56,402 nucleotides of DNA from Xanthomonas hortorum pv. cynarae (GCF_002939985.1 NZ_MDFM01000006.1:1-56402); one strand, 5' to 3'; numbered from the stretch's first letter, positions 37,976 through 50,335 are shown. The notes: generated by a model from the letters alone, not told the origin. Numbers and translations: made by a program.

Positions 37976-39460
37976 ATGGCCCTGCAATTCACCCTGAACC
38001 AAGACGCGCCGGCAAGCGCCCACGTCGACTGCATCGTGGTTGGCGTGTTCGCCGACAAGACCCTTTCGCCCGCCGCCCAGGCGCTGGACAGCGCCAGCCA
38101 GGGCCGTTTGACGGCACTGGTCGCACGCGGCGATGTGGCCTCCAAGACCGGTAGCACCAGCCTGCTGCACGACCTGCCCGGCGTGGCCGCCCCGCGCGTA
38201 CTGGTGGTCGGGCTGGGCGATGCCGGCAAGTTCGGCGTGGCGCCTTACCTCAAGGCGATCGGCGATGCGACCCGCGCGCTGAAGACCGGCCCGGTCGGCA
38301 CCGCCCTGCTCACCCTGACCGAATTGCCGATCAAGGCGCGCGATAGCGCCTGGAACATCCGCCAGGCGATCGTCGTCAGCGACCACGCCGCTTACCGCTA
38401 CACCGCCACGCTGGGCAAGAAGACGGTCGACGAGACCGGCTTGACCACCCTGGCAATTGCCGGCGACGACGCCCGCGCACTGGCGGTTGGCGTGGCCACC
38501 GCCGAGGGCGTGGAATTCGCCCGCGAGTTGGGCAACCTGCCGCCGAACTACTGCACCCCGGCCTACCTGGCCGAGACCGCCGCCGCATTCGCCGGCAAGT
38601 TCCCCGGCGCCGAAGCCGAGATCCTGGACGAGGCGCAGATGGAAGCGCTCGGCATGGGCTCGCTGCTGTCGGTGGCGCGTGGCTCGGCCAACCGCCCGCA
38701 CCTGATCGTGCTGAAGTGGAACGGCGGCGGCGACGCGCGTCCCTACGTGCTGGTCGGCAAGGGCATCACCTTCGACACCGGCGGCGTCAACCTCAAGACG
38801 CAGGGCGGCATCGAGGAAATGAAGTACGACATGTGCGGCGGCGCCAACGTCATCGGCACCTTCGTCGCCACGGTCAAGGCCGAGCTGCCGATCAACCTGG
38901 TGGTGGTGGTGCCGGCGGTGGAAAACGCCATCGACGGCAATGCCTATCGCCCCTCCGATGTGATCACCAGCATGTCCGGCAAGACCATCGAGGTCGGCAA
39001 CACCGACGCCGAAGGCCGCCTGATCCTGTGCGATGCGCTGACCTATGCCGAGCGCTTCAACCCCGAAGCACTGGTGGACGTGGCTACGCTGACCGGCGCC
39101 TGCATGGTGGCGCTCGGCCACCAGACCGCCGGCCTGATGAGCAAGCACGACGATCTGGCCAACGAACTGCTGGCCGCCGGCGAGCACGTGTTCGACCGCG
39201 CCTGGCGCCTGCCGCTGTGGGACGAATACCAGGGCCTGCTGGATTCCACCTTCGCCGACGTCTACAACATCGGCGGCCGCTGGGGCGGCGCGATCACGGC
39301 CGGCTGCTTCCTGTCGCGCTTCACCGAAAACCAACGCTGGGCGCATCTGGATATCGCCGGCGTGGCCAGCGACGAAGGCAAGCGCGGCATGGCCACCGGT
39401 CGCCCGGTCGGGCTGCTGACGCAGTGGTTGCTGGACCGCGCCGCAAGCGGCGCAGCGTGA
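37976..39460 (+). CDS. pepA: Leucyl aminopeptidase PepA (M17)
   Basis: A 494-aa cytosolic M17 aminopeptidase. The N-terminal macro-like domain (about 1-160) precedes the catalytic domain with [15 protein letters not shown] (metal-binding Lys and Asp) and the family signature NTDAEGRL. The C-terminal segment includes HLDIAGVA. In E. coli PepA also binds DNA, for example in Xer recombination at cer sites; whether this one does cannot be seen. First gene of pepA-holC-valS. Its stop abuts a GGGATT-armed element that fills the gap to holC. Confidence 0.94.
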   Translation: MALQFTLNQDAPASAHVDCIVVGVFADKTLSPAAQALDSASQGRLTALVARGDVASKTGSTSLLHDLPGVAAPRVLVVGLGDAGKFGVAPYLKAIGDATRALKTGPVGTALLTLTELPIKARDSAWNIRQAIVVSDHAAYRYTATLGKKTVDETGLTTLAIAGDDARALAVGVATAEGVEFARELGNLPPNYCTPAYLAETAAAFAGKFPGAEAEILDEAQMEALGMGSLLSVARGSANRPHLIVLKWNGGGDARPYVLVGKGITFDTGGVNLKTQGGIEEMKYDMCGGANVIGTFVATVKAELPINLVVVVPAVENAIDGNAYRPSDVITSMSGKTIEVGNTDAEGRLILCDALTYAERFNPEALVDVATLTGACMVALGHQTAGLMSKHDDLANELLAAGEHVFDRAWRLPLWDEYQGLLDSTFADVYNIGGRWGGAITAGCFLSRFTENQRWAHLDIAGVASDEGKRGMATGRPVGLLTQWLLDRAASGAA

Positions 39461-39574
39461 TTGGGGAGTGGAGATTCGGGATGCGTGCAAAGCACACGCA
39501 TCCCGCCGGCCGTAGCAGCACGCGGACGGCCATGACCTGCTGTTGCCAATCCCGAATCCCCCTCAACGAATCCC
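39459..39574. repeat. GGGATT mini-element between pepA and holC
   Basis: The left arm GATTGGGGAGTGGAGATTCG starts within the pepA stop codon. The right arm (39545-39574) has the inverse order (CCAATCCCGAATCCCCC...). About 60 bp of unique sequence lies between. The element takes up essentially the whole gap before holC. Confidence 0.75.
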
Positions 39575-39581
39575 TGCCCTG

Positions 39582-40007
39582 ATGCCCCGTGCCGACTTCT
39601 ACCTGATCGCCAAACCGCGCTTCCTCAACGAACCGCTGCGGCTGGTCTGTGAGCTGGCGCGCAAGGCTTACGACGCCAATCTGTCCACGCTGATCCTGGC
39701 GCGCGATGCCGAACAGGCCGAAGCGCTGGACGACCTGCTGTGGGCGTTCGACGACGAGGCCTATATCCCGCATCAGATCGCCGGCACCGACGAAGAGGAT
39801 GAACTCGCCCCGGTGCTGATTGCCGCCCCCGAGTTCACCGCGCCCTCGCGCCCGCTGGTGATCAACCTGCGCGACGATCCTTACCTGGGCGCCTGCGACC
39901 GCGTGCTGGAAGTGGTCCCCGCCGACCCCGCCGCCCGCGAACCGCTGCGCGAACGCTGGAAACAGTACAAGGCCCTGGGCCTGGCACTGACCAAGTACGA
40001 CATGTGA
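39582..40007 (+). CDS. holC: DNA polymerase III chi subunit HolC
   Basis: A 141-aa chi subunit of the clamp-loader complex, which links the psi subunit to single-strand binding protein. The ATG at 39582 starts MPRADFYLIAKPRFLNEPL; an upstream in-frame TTG would only add repeat-derived residues. Typical HolC features are the early aromatic and basic FYLI...R, the segment LDDLLWAFDDEAYIPHQIAG and the end LTKYDM. The pepA-holC-valS order is conserved in gammaproteobacteria. The likely partner psi (HolD) is encoded at 46500-46976. Confidence 0.92.
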   Translation: MPRADFYLIAKPRFLNEPLRLVCELARKAYDANLSTLILARDAEQAEALDDLLWAFDDEAYIPHQIAGTDEEDELAPVLIAAPEFTAPSRPLVINLRDDPYLGACDRVLEVVPADPAAREPLRERWKQYKALGLALTKYDM

Positions 40008-40010
40008 GAG

Positions 40011-40212
40011 GGGCTGGGATTGGGGAGTTGGGATTGGGGATTCGCAGGAGCGGTTTTGCGCGCATCCACAAGTCCTTTCCAACGACGCATCCCAACAGCC
40101 AATCTCCGTTCCACAGCGCCACCGCTGAGGTTGATGCAATGGATTGCCAATGATCTCTGCTGGCACCACGCATCAACAAATCCCGAATCCCGAATCAACG
40201 AATCCCAGCCCC
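40011..40212. repeat. GGGATT mini-element between holC and valS
   Basis: The left arm (40011-40044) has GGGATTGGGGAGTTGGGATT and more; the right arm (40178-40212) is AAATCCCGAATCCCGAATCA and beyond, in inverse order. About 133 bp of unique sequence lies between, the longest spacer of this family here. The element fills the holC-valS gap to within four bases of the valS start. Confidence 0.75.
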
Positions 40213-40215
40213 TCT

Positions 40216-43275
<3,060 letters not shown>

Positions 43276-43356
43276 CGCAATAGATCACCTGACTGCGCCG
43301 CTACCAGGCGACCGCAGTCGGTATTCGAAGAAACGACCGATCAGATGGTCGAGCGC

Positions 43357-43459
43357 GCGGTGCCCTCGCCGCTCGCGGGACACGCCGCAAGTACGTCCAT
43401 GTAGGCTCGGTGGCGGCATCCATGCCGCCACACGGTCCCGCAACCGACGAGGACACCGC
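43357..43459. repeat. Palindromic repeat B, copy 2 (inverted)
   Basis: A 103-bp copy of repeat B in opposite orientation to copies 1 and 3, with the same length, arms (GCGGTGCCCTCGCCGCTCGC at the left) and GCGGCAT-CC-ATGCCGC centre. It lies 82 bp past the valS stop and could also act as a transcription terminator hairpin. Confidence 0.85.
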
Positions 43460-43575
43460 ACCAGGAAGTTGGTCGGTTGCTTTCTAAAAAGCTTGTTGGT
43501 TGCTCGGCTTGCGTTGGAAACGCTAACCGAACCCACAGTTATCCGAACACCATGCATCGTGTATTGCTTGCACCA

Positions 43576-43703
43576 TGCACACCGACCATCTCGGCTGGTC
43601 CTTGCCCGCCCACCGTCGCGGGACCTTATGCGGCATGGATGCCGCGTAAGAGCCTACACGGACGTACTTGCAGCGTGTCCCGCGATGGTGGGCGGGCAAG
43701 GGC
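43576..43703. repeat. Palindromic repeat A, copy 2 (inverted)
   Basis: The core at 43601-43700 is 100 bp, like copies 1 and 3, but in reverse orientation. The accompanying GACCA...TGGTC hairpin (43585-43600) is therefore on the left. Arms pair over about 23 bp. Confidence 0.85.
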
Positions 43704-43758
43704 TAAGCTACGAAGTCACAGCCTTGTCGCTCTGCAATCGATGCACCCACATCGCACC

Positions 43759-43944
43759 TTAGACAGCCAGGCCATCGAACTCCGAATTCCAGTTACCCAG
43801 CTTGCCATCGGTCGAATCCCAAAAACGGTTCCGGATCCCAGGGATTTTCGCGATATTGAGGTTGCGGATGATGACATCGTTGCCCTTCAATAGGAGATAA
43901 CCTTTGATCCAGGCGTCCGCGCCCACACCGATGTAGCTCGGCAA
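43759..43944 (-). pseudogene. Pectate lyase remnant
   Basis: The translated stretch IGVGADAWIKGY...[13 protein letters not shown] followed by FWDSTDGKLGNWNSEFDGL aligns with the intact pectate lyase nearby ([42 protein letters not shown]). Between the two blocks the frame is shifted: ENPWDPEP is read only in a neighbouring frame. A two-base gain after AATATC and one extra T in a TTTTT run together restore the frame. The N-terminal part, the vWvDH segment and the catalytic C-terminal half are missing. It is a degraded copy of a pel gene, about 160 bp downstream of the intact one. Confidence 0.75.
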
Positions 43945-44061
43945 TACCCCGCACTCTCATTGCGTTGCAGACGCAGCCGATGTCGCGGAACATCGAGACA
44001 TCAATGAAGACATCGCGCAAACGCACAACGCCGCATCGCTGCGGGCGTTGTAGGAGCTCAT

Positions 44062-44088
44062 GCAATGCTGCAGTCATCGCAGCATTGC
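44062..44088 (-). terminator. Stem-loop after pectate lyase
   Basis: GCAATGCTGC (44062-44071) pairs perfectly with GCAGCATTGC (44079-44088) across a 7-base loop, 15 bp past the stop of the pectate lyase. No T tract follows on the minus strand, so termination efficiency is doubtful. Confidence 0.45.
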
Positions 44089-44102
44089 CTGGCGCAGACG
44101 CG

Positions 44103-45236
44103 TTACAGCTTGCCTGCGCCGGCCTTTGCCTTGACGTCTGCAGCGACCTTGTCGGCCGACAGCAGGTTGTAGGTGTACAGCGGCGTCCAACCGATGTTGG
44201 TATTCCACGTGCAGGTCAGCGCCTTGCCATTGAGCAGCGAGCCCTGATCGCGGTACACGCTGCCGCCGTAATCGGCCGCGATCTTGTCGCAGCCGCTCAC
44301 ACCGCTGATATCGAACGCATTGCGCTCGGAGAATATCTTCGATTCCTTGCCCACACCATGCGCGTGCGAGAACTTGTAGACCGGATGGGTGGTGCTGCCA
44401 ACGTGGTAGTTGTTGTACAGATGCACCTGGCCGAAGCGCACCCGCGGCGCACGTGCGGAGATGTTTTCGAACAAGGTGTTGTGGATGGTCACCTTGAGCT
44501 TGCCGCTGTCGGTACTGGAGGCGCTGTCGCTGGAACCGATCAGATCGTTCTTCTCGTGCGACTTGAACGCCGAGTAGGAAATCGTCACGAAGTTGGCGCC
44601 TTTCTTGACGTCCATCGCGCCATCGTGATGCTGCTTGGGGCGGCCATTGGCGGTGCCGTTCTGATCGTCGGTACGGCGACCATCGGTGAAGGTGACATGG
44701 TCCACCCACACGTTGGTGGCACCTTCCACCGTCAAGCCGTCGTACTCGGCATTCCAGTTGCCGGCGCTGCCATCGTCCGGATCCCAGACCGGTTCCGGAT
44801 CCCACGGATTTTCGATGGTGAGATTGCGAATGATGACGTCGTTGGCCTTGACGTAGAAATAGCCCTCACGAATTTCCGCGTTGCTGGTGATGCCGATCAA
44901 CGTGGTCTTGGTCGGCACGTCCAGACGCGCGCGCGCCTTCATATCCGAGGTCTTGGTGTAGGGCTTGCCTTCACTGACATCGATGATGCCGCTGATCTTG
45001 ATGACGCGTCCGTTGCTGCCCACGCTGGCCTTCAGCGCGTTCTTCAGCTCGACGGCATTCTTGACCGTGTAGATGTTGGCAGCGGCCGCTTTGGAGCCGC
45101 CTTTGGTCCCACCGTTCTGTGTTGCCCAACCAGTGGTTGCAACTTCCAGTGCAGGATCGGCGCAGGCAACGCCAACGACCAGCAACGACCCGACAAACAG
45201 CGACGCGGCGGCCGCCGTTGAAAATTTCGGCTTCAT
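44103..45236 (-). CDS. Secreted pectate lyase (PL1)
   Basis: A 377-aa polysaccharide lyase family 1 enzyme that cleaves pectate by beta-elimination and macerates plant tissue. The start at 45236 is preceded by GGGAG; an in-frame start at 45281 lacks this. A signal peptide (residues 1 to about 26, ending VACA) is followed by the parallel beta-helix. Family motifs: NVWVDHVTF, the calcium-binding aspartates around [17 protein letters not shown], and the catalytic Arg region [20 protein letters not shown] Cys pair in the C-terminal part (SGCDK, LTCTW) probably forms a disulfide. Such lyases are classical T2SS substrates, so export by the xps system in this window is likely. A degraded copy lies just downstream. 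Confidence 0.93.
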   Translation of the reverse strand: MKPKFSTAAAASLFVGSLLVVGVACADPALEVATTGWATQNGGTKGGSKAAAANIYTVKNAVELKNALKASVGSNGRVIKISGIIDVSEGKPYTKTSDMKARARLDVPTKTTLIGITSNAEIREGYFYVKANDVIIRNLTIENPWDPEPVWDPDDGSAGNWNAEYDGLTVEGATNVWVDHVTFTDGRRTDDQNGTANGRPKQHHDGAMDVKKGANFVTISYSAFKSHEKNDLIGSSDSASSTDSGKLKVTIHNTLFENISARAPRVRFGQVHLYNNYHVGSTTHPVYKFSHAHGVGKESKIFSERNAFDISGVSGCDKIAADYGGSVYRDQGSLLNGKALTCTWNTNIGWTPLYTYNLLSADKVAADVKAKAGAGKL

Positions 45237-45299
45237 CTTGATGTCTCCCTCGGATAGGTTCGATGCGCCGCGCGGCGGCACACCCCTCGTCTAAAAGGC

Positions 45300-45338
45300 G
45301 CGGAACATACTTTTCATATCTGTAATGTTCAGTTCCGC
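45300..45338 (-). promoter_or_regulatory. Candidate pectate lyase promoter with overlapping inverted repeats
   Basis: On the minus strand TGAACA (45326-45331), 16 bases, then TATGTT (45304-45309) resemble -35 and -10 boxes, leaving a leader of about 60 bases. Nested inverted repeats cover both: GAACAT (45303-45308) with ATGTTC (45325-45330), and GCGGAAC (45300-45306) with GTTCCGC (45332-45338). A dimeric regulator bound here would block or position RNA polymerase. Confidence 0.5.
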
Positions 45339-45339
45339 G

Positions 45340-46020
45340 AAGCCGATACTAGGAGCATCGCAATGGCCTGTATCTAGCCGATGCATCGATGTGCACGCGC
45401 AGTCACGCAAACGGTTGCGGGACATCCAAGAGAAGACAAAACGCTGCACTCAAGACACGCAGAGACAGCGACAAGGACACTGCAGCGCAGCATGATTCGA
45501 GTCGCTATGCAGATGGACGCAGGTCCAGTACGGTGTGCCGCTGCGATCACGTGCTGTGTGTTTTCCTCGATGTTTATGCGTGTTGCGATGCGACGTATCG
45601 ACAACGCAACGCGTGCACTGCGATCGGGCTTATGCGATCAGCGCAACCAAAAAAGAAAATTGGAGTACGGCGAAAATACCGCCATCGATCAACGCGGCAC
45701 GCCACGCTGCACGTTGGACCACGCGCACGACGGGCAATCAATCGGATGCAGCAATTGCGCACATCGCAATGCCATCGATTGCAACCACGCGACAGCCTGA
45801 GTCAGAGCGACGGCAAGCGATTGATTGCGGGCGGCGACATCGTCGGTGGCGGCATGCGGCAACGGCACCCGATCGCAAGCGCAGCCTGTTGCTGCGATGG
45901 ACATTGCGCACGTGAGCTGCAGCGCAACAGCAATGGATGCACGCGGCCATCAGCACGCATCACATCAAGCGTCACCAACGCAGTCCATCGACGAACGCGG
46001 TCAGCAACTGCCAATGGCGC
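45340..46020. other. Gene-free region upstream of pectate lyase
   Basis: About 680 bp with no recognisable gene. Open frames exist (for example 45389-46093 on the plus strand) but their products are rich in Cys, His, Arg and Met with no ordered structure, and codon choice is unlike real genes here. Base composition is less GC-rich than the flanks. It may be decayed coding sequence or a long regulatory region. Confidence 0.5.
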
Positions 46021-46503
46021 TCAGGAGAACCCTTCGAAGAACAACTCGATCGCCATCACCAATGCATCCTCGCGCCCGGTGTTGGAGGGGTAGTAGCGTG
46101 GGCGCCGCCCGATTTCGTTGAAGCCTTCGGAGTGATACAGCGCGATCGCCGAGGGGTTGGACGGGCGTACTTCCAGAAACGCACGCCGCGCGCCGCGATC
46201 GCAGGCACCCTTGATCAGTGCGCGCAGCAATACGCGGCCATGGCCTTGCGATTGGGCTTCTGGCGCGATGCAGACGTTGAGCACGTGCGCCTCGTCGGCG
46301 GCAATGCTGATCACGCCGTAGCCGATGACCTGGCCACCCTGCTCCATCACCCAGCCGGGGTAGCCGGCCTGCAGGCAGTCGCGAAAGATGTTGCGCGTCC
46401 ACGGAAACGGATAGGCGCGATGCTCGATCTCCATCACCACGTCCAGATCGCTCTCGCGCATCGCGCGCAGCGCTGTGGGCAGGGGTGCGTTCAATGCGCT
46501 CAC
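46021..46503 (-). CDS. rimI: Ribosomal protein S18 alanine N-acetyltransferase RimI
   Basis: A 160-aa GNAT acetyltransferase that acetylates the N-terminal Ala of ribosomal protein S18. The acetyl-CoA site appears as APEAQSQGHGRVLLRAL; RimI-typical IEHRAYPFPWTRNIFRDCL and LEVRPSNPSAIALYHSEGF are clear. The GTG start at 46503 overlaps the upstream gene's stop as GTGA, giving coupled translation; the longer reading to 46545 would overlap that gene further. The upstream neighbour is the divergent holD, and holD-rimI is also the E. coli arrangement. Confidence 0.92.
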   Translation of the reverse strand: MSALNAPLPTALRAMRESDLDVVMEIEHRAYPFPWTRNIFRDCLQAGYPGWVMEQGGQVIGYGVISIAADEAHVLNVCIAPEAQSQGHGRVLLRALIKGACDRGARRAFLEVRPSNPSAIALYHSEGFNEIGRRPRYYPSNTGREDALVMAIELFFEGFS

Positions 46504-46976
46504 GCCGGGTCCTGACGCCGCCGTAGCGCACGCAACTGCGGCCACAGCGCGCGCTTGGCTGCCGGGTTGCCACGCAACTCGGCCAGCGGCCAGGTGGCCA
46601 TCAAGGCCTGGGTGTTCGGGTCGCCGGGGTTGCAGCCGGAAGCGCGCAGCAACGCGATCTGCAAACGATCCGGCAGGCCGACACGACTGCGCCGCGGCGG
46701 CGCGGCCGACGGCGCGGTGTTTGGCGCACGTGGCGCCTCGGCGGGTGCAGCCGGTGCGGTGCGACGTGCGACAGGCGCCGCAGCGTGCGCCACCGATGGC
46801 GCCTGCACCGCCCGCTCGACGCGCATCGGCGCGGCTACCGGCGCGCGCTCTACCACATCGGCCAGCGCAGGCAGCGCATCCACCGTGTCACGGTCCAGAT
46901 ACACGGTGTGCCCCAACGCCTGCAGATACGAGACCTGCAGATCGGACCACATCGGCTCGGACGCCATCTCCCTCAT
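46500..46976 (-). CDS. holD: Divergent DNA polymerase III psi subunit (HolD)
   Basis: A 158-aa protein. The C-terminal block ATWPLAELRGNPAAKRALWP matches the end of E. coli HolD (SPALTDLRANPTARAALWQ, from memory). The N-terminal MWSDLQVSYLQALGHTVYL resembles the chi-binding segment of HolD (RRDWQLQQLGITQWSL). The middle (about 45-100) is an Ala/Pro-rich low-complexity linker, replacing part of the usual fold. It is directly upstream of rimI with a GTGA overlap, the same order as holD-rimI in E. coli. Psi bridges chi to the clamp loader. The ATG at 46976 is given; ATGs four and nine codons in are alternatives, and the last fits E. coli HolD best. Confidence 0.72.
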   Translation of the reverse strand: MREMASEPMWSDLQVSYLQALGHTVYLDRDTVDALPALADVVERAPVAAPMRVERAVQAPSVAHAAAPVARRTAPAAPAEAPRAPNTAPSAAPPRRSRVGLPDRLQIALLRASGCNPGDPNTQALMATWPLAELRGNPAAKRALWPQLRALRRRQDPA

Positions 46977-47015
46977 GACAGCACGCTCATGACAGGTTGC
47001 TCATCACAGCCGGGC

Positions 47016-47789
47016 TCATGGCAGCTCGGGGACGCGCCGCCAGCGCCGCCACAGCCACATCACCGGGCCGGACAGCGCATACAGCACACCGATCACCAGC
47101 AGCGAACGGGCCAGGTCGATCACCAGCAGCGCGATCACCACCGTGGCGATCGCCAGCGCCAGGAACGGCACGCGGTCGGCACGCGGCCCACGCGCACCGC
47201 CCTTGAAGCTCCAGAAGCGGATTCGGCTGACCATCAACAAGGCAGAAACCACCGTGATCGCCAACGCCAGATAGCGCAGCTGCTCGCCATCGAAGCCCAG
47301 GCTGTCGTCAGCAAACGCCCACACGAACGCCATCATCAAGCCGGCAGCCGCCGGACTGGCCAGGCCGATGAACCAGCGTTTGTCGACCACGCCTACTTGC
47401 GTGTTGAAGCGGGCCAGCCGCAATGCCGCGCAGGCCGCATATAGAAAGGCAGCCGACCAGCCGACCCGGCCCATCACGTTGCTGTCGTACTTCAGCGCCG
47501 ACAGCGACCAGTGGTACATCACCAATGCCGGGGCCATGCCGAAGCTGACCAGATCGGCCAGCGAATCGTACTGCACGCCGAATTCGCTGCTGGTATTGGT
47601 CAGGCGCGCGACCCGGCCGTCCAGCCCGTCCATCACCGCAGCCACGAACACCGCCATGGCTGCCTGGACGAATTGCCCATTGGCGGCGGCGATGATGGCG
47701 TAAAAACCGGAAAACAGCCCGGCGGTGGTGAACAGGTTCGGCAGCAGGTAAATCGTGCGCGAGCGCGGGGGCGGTCTCATTTCATCCAT
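47016..47789 (-). CDS. pssA: CDP-diacylglycerol-serine O-phosphatidyltransferase PssA
   Basis: A 257-aa integral membrane CDP-alcohol phosphatidyltransferase making phosphatidylserine, the precursor of phosphatidylethanolamine. The active-site motif DGx2ARx8Gx3Dx3D is complete (DGRVARLTNTSSEFGVQYDS, then LAD). The N-terminus IYLLPNLFTTAGLFSGFYAI is typical of the Bacillus-type, membrane-embedded PssA. About eight hydrophobic segments are present. The start is 47789 or three codons later. It lies 39 bp upstream of holD, so pssA-holD-rimI probably form one transcript. Confidence 0.92.
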   Translation of the reverse strand: MDEMRPPPRSRTIYLLPNLFTTAGLFSGFYAIIAAANGQFVQAAMAVFVAAVMDGLDGRVARLTNTSSEFGVQYDSLADLVSFGMAPALVMYHWSLSALKYDSNVMGRVGWSAAFLYAACAALRLARFNTQVGVVDKRWFIGLASPAAAGLMMAFVWAFADDSLGFDGEQLRYLALAITVVSALLMVSRIRFWSFKGGARGPRADRVPFLALAIATVVIALLVIDLARSLLVIGVLYALSGPVMWLWRRWRRVPELP

Positions 47790-47922
47790 CCGGCAAGTGT
47801 AGGGCCTGAGGTCCGTTCGGCGGTAGCGCGCCCTGCCCTTGACGCGTACGCCGGGCGGCATCACTTGCCAGCGTAGGCCGCGGATGCTGCAATCGCCGCG
47901 GGAATCATCCAGGGGAAGCCAC

Positions 47923-48327
47923 ATGCAGCTGTCGTCCGGGCTTTGCGCCCTGTTGATGCTGGTCAGCGCCGGCGCCGGCGCGACCGATCTTTATAAGTGG
48001 AAGGACGCCAAGGGCGTGACTCACTACACCGAAACCCCGCCGCCGTCCGGCCAGCGCTACGAATCGCGCCGGATCGACGCGCGCAGCGGCACCGCCGCCA
48101 TCGCCGCGCCGGAGACCGCCACGCCCGAATCGGCCGATTGCCTCACCGCACGTCGCAACCTGGAGCTGCTCAGCGGCAAGGGCGAGGTGACCATGGGCGC
48201 TGGCGCCGACGGCAAGCCCGGCACCCCGCTGGACCCGGACGCCCGCACCGCGCAGCGCAACCTCGCCGAAGCGGCCGCCAAGGCCTATTGCAAGCCGGCC
48301 CCGACCAGCAGCGGCCCGGGCACCTGA
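47923..48327 (+). CDS. DUF4124 domain periplasmic protein
   Basis: A 134-aa exported protein. The ATG at 47923 follows AGGGGAA at good spacing. A signal peptide ([14 protein letters not shown]) precedes the DUF4124 motif [20 protein letters not shown], then an Ala/Thr-rich linker and a helical tail with two cysteines ([18 protein letters not shown]). The function of the domain is unknown. It is transcribed divergently from pssA and lies 248 bp ahead of proS. Confidence 0.85.
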   Translation: MQLSSGLCALLMLVSAGAGATDLYKWKDAKGVTHYTETPPPSGQRYESRRIDARSGTAAIAAPETATPESADCLTARRNLELLSGKGEVTMGAGADGKPGTPLDPDARTAQRNLAEAAAKAYCKPAPTSSGPGT

Positions 48328-48461
48328 GTCCAAAACACGTGGCCGCCCTCAATTGGGTGGACGCTGCGCACCAACCACCGTCTACGCAGGGCACACGCCG
48401 ATTTCAGCACCGGCCGCGCCAAAACGCCGGCCACACCTCTTTGGGCCAAGAACACTTGGCC

Positions 48462-48482
48462 AGACCGGTCACGCACCGGTCT
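48462..48482 (+). terminator. Hairpin between DUF4124 gene and proS
   Basis: AGACCGGT (48462-48469) pairs perfectly with ACCGGTCT (48475-48482) across the loop CACGC, followed by TT then CCC. It could be a weak terminator of the DUF4124 gene or leader structure of proS. Confidence 0.35.
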
Positions 48483-48575
48483 TTCCCGCCCTGCCGAGAC
48501 GGCGCAGCGCCCTCGCCGATGACCGCCAGGGCGCGACACTGGCAAACTATGGGCTTTCCGCCCAAGCGAAGCCCG

Positions 48576-50270
48576 ATGCGTCTTTCCCAGTTCCACCTGC
48601 ACACCACCAAGGAAACCCCGGCCGACGCCGAGCTGGTCAGCCACCGTCTGATGCTGCGCGCGGGCATGATCCGCAAGCTGGCCTCCGGGCTGTACACCTG
48701 GTCGCCGCTGGGCCTGCGCGTGTTGCGCAAGGTCGAGGCCATCGTGCGCGAAGAGATGAACCGCGCCGGGGCGGTGGAAGTGCTGTTCCCCACCATCCAG
48801 CCGCGCGAGTTGTGGGACGCCACCGGCCGTTGGGAAAAGTTCGGCGGGCAGTTGCTCAAGATCAAGGACCGTAAGGAACAGGAGTTCTGCTACAGCCCCA
48901 CCGCCGAGGAAGCTGCGGCCGAGTTCGCGCGCCAGGAGATCAACAGCTACAAGCAGCTGCCGCTGAATTTCTATCAGATCCAGACCAAGTTCCGCGATGA
49001 AATCCGCCCGCGCTTCGGGGTGATGCGTGCGCGCGAATTCCTGATGAAAGACGCCTATTCGTTCCACCTCACCGACGAGGACATGGCGCGCGAGTACGAC
49101 AACATGCGCGCGGCCTACACCCGCATCTTTACCCGCCTGGGGCTGGAATTCCGCGCCGTGCAGGCCGATTCCGGCGCCATCGGCGGTGACGCCTCGCAGG
49201 AATTCCACGTCATCGCCGCCTCCGGCGAAGACTCGCTGGCGTTCTCCACGGCTTCCGATTACGCCGCCAACGTGGAAACTGCCAGTGCCGCCCTGCCCGC
49301 CCCGCGCGCCGAAGCTGGCGAGGCGATGCGCCAGGTCGCAACGCCCACCCAGAAGACCTGCGAAGACGTCGCCCAGTTGCTGGGCATCGCGCTGCAGCGC
49401 ACGGTCAAGTCGGTGGCGGTGATGACCGAGGCCGGCTTTGTGCTGGTACTGGTGCGTGGCGACCACGCGGTCAACGAAATCAAGCTGGGCAAGGTCGCCG
49501 GGCTTGCCGGTTACCGGATGGCCACTGAGGCCGAAATCCGCGACCACCTCGGCTGCGAGCCCGGCTTCCTGGGCCCGGTGAACACCGCGCGCCCGGTGCG
49601 CGTGGTAGCCGACCGCGATGTCGCAGCCCTGGCCGATTTCGTGGTGGGCGCCAATGTGCCCGGCGCGCACCTGGCTGGCGTCAACTGGGGCCGCGACCTG
49701 CCCGAGCCGGACACGGTGGCCGATGTGCGCAACGTCGTCGAAGGCGAGCGCGCAGCCGATGGCGGCGAGCTGCGGCTGGCCCGTGGCATCGAAGTGGGCC
49801 ATGTGTTCCAGCTTGGCAGCCAGTACGCGCAGGCATTGCAGGCCACCGTGATCGACGAGAACGGCAAGCTCGCGGTGATGAAGATGGGCTGCTACGGCAT
49901 CGGGATTTCGCGCATCGTGGCTGCGGCGATCGAACAGAACCACGACGAGGCCGGCATCATCTGGCCCGCGCCGATGGCGCCGTGGCAGGTGGTGGTGTGC
50001 GTGATCAACCCGAAACAGGACCCGCAGGTGATTGCCGCAGCCGGCGCGCTGTTGGACGAATTGATTGCCGCAGGGATCGAAGCCGCACTGGACGATCGCG
50101 GCTTGCGTCCGGGCGCCATGTTTGCCGATATGGAACTATTGGGCATTCCGCATCGAGTGGTTGTCTCAGAACGCGGATTGGCGGCCGGCACATTTGAATA
50201 TCGCGCCCGCACCGCCGAGGCAGCAGAAAACCTGGATAAGGCCGGGTTATTCTCCCGCCTGGAACGTTGA
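48576..50270 (+). CDS. proS: Prolyl-tRNA synthetase ProS
   Basis: A 564-aa class II synthetase of the bacterial type. The start [20 protein letters not shown] (48576) is the conserved N-terminus; the frame is open far upstream without conserved sequence. Motif 2 is seen as [29 protein letters not shown] and motif 3 as [17 protein letters not shown]. An editing insertion domain lies between motifs 2 and 3 (about residues 225-390). The C-terminal anticodon-binding domain ends with the conserved acidic and basic stretch. Confidence 0.95.
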   Translation: MRLSQFHLHTTKETPADAELVSHRLMLRAGMIRKLASGLYTWSPLGLRVLRKVEAIVREEMNRAGAVEVLFPTIQPRELWDATGRWEKFGGQLLKIKDRKEQEFCYSPTAEEAAAEFARQEINSYKQLPLNFYQIQTKFRDEIRPRFGVMRAREFLMKDAYSFHLTDEDMAREYDNMRAAYTRIFTRLGLEFRAVQADSGAIGGDASQEFHVIAASGEDSLAFSTASDYAANVETASAALPAPRAEAGEAMRQVATPTQKTCEDVAQLLGIALQRTVKSVAVMTEAGFVLVLVRGDHAVNEIKLGKVAGLAGYRMATEAEIRDHLGCEPGFLGPVNTARPVRVVADRDVAALADFVVGANVPGAHLAGVNWGRDLPEPDTVADVRNVVEGERAADGGELRLARGIEVGHVFQLGSQYAQALQATVIDENGKLAVMKMGCYGIGISRIVAAAIEQNHDEAGIIWPAPMAPWQVVVCVINPKQDPQVIAAAGALLDELIAAGIEAALDDRGLRPGAMFADMELLGIPHRVVVSERGLAAGTFEYRARTAEAAENLDKAGLFSRLER

Positions 50271-50304
50271 TCAAACACCCCGAACCCGCTTCAAACAGAT
50301 GAAC

Positions 50305-50335
50305 ACAAGGCGCCGAATTACTTCGGCGCATTTGT
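50305..50335 (+). terminator. proS terminator
   Basis: GCGCCGAA (50310-50317) pairs with TTCGGCGC (50322-50329) around TTAC, with the stem extended by ACAA/TTGT. ATTTGT follows. It is about 40 bp past the proS stop and partly overlaps the next promoter. Confidence 0.55.

Larger units (their letters stand above)
43276..43757. other. Gene-free repeat region after valS
   Basis: Holds inverted copies of repeats B and A (separate entries) and otherwise no coding or RNA feature that I recognise. The B-A spacer (43460-43575) includes sequence matching the flank of B at the other two loci (a CCGACCAACTT...CTGGTGC motif on the minus strand). Confidence 0.55.

Noticed and set aside
37973..39490. Long antisense frame over pepA
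   Set aside because: Composition-driven shadow of pepA. The same applies to frames opposite valS (41818-43260) and proS (48285-49943).
40011..40212. GGGATT arrays as a CRISPR array
   Set aside because: Units are about 7 bp and imperfect, spacers of constant length are absent, and no cas genes are nearby.
45389..46093. A 234-codon plus-strand frame upstream of the pectate lyase
   Set aside because: The product is unordered and Cys/Arg/Ser-rich, with no ribosome-binding site or homology that I recognise, and it runs into the rimI gene.
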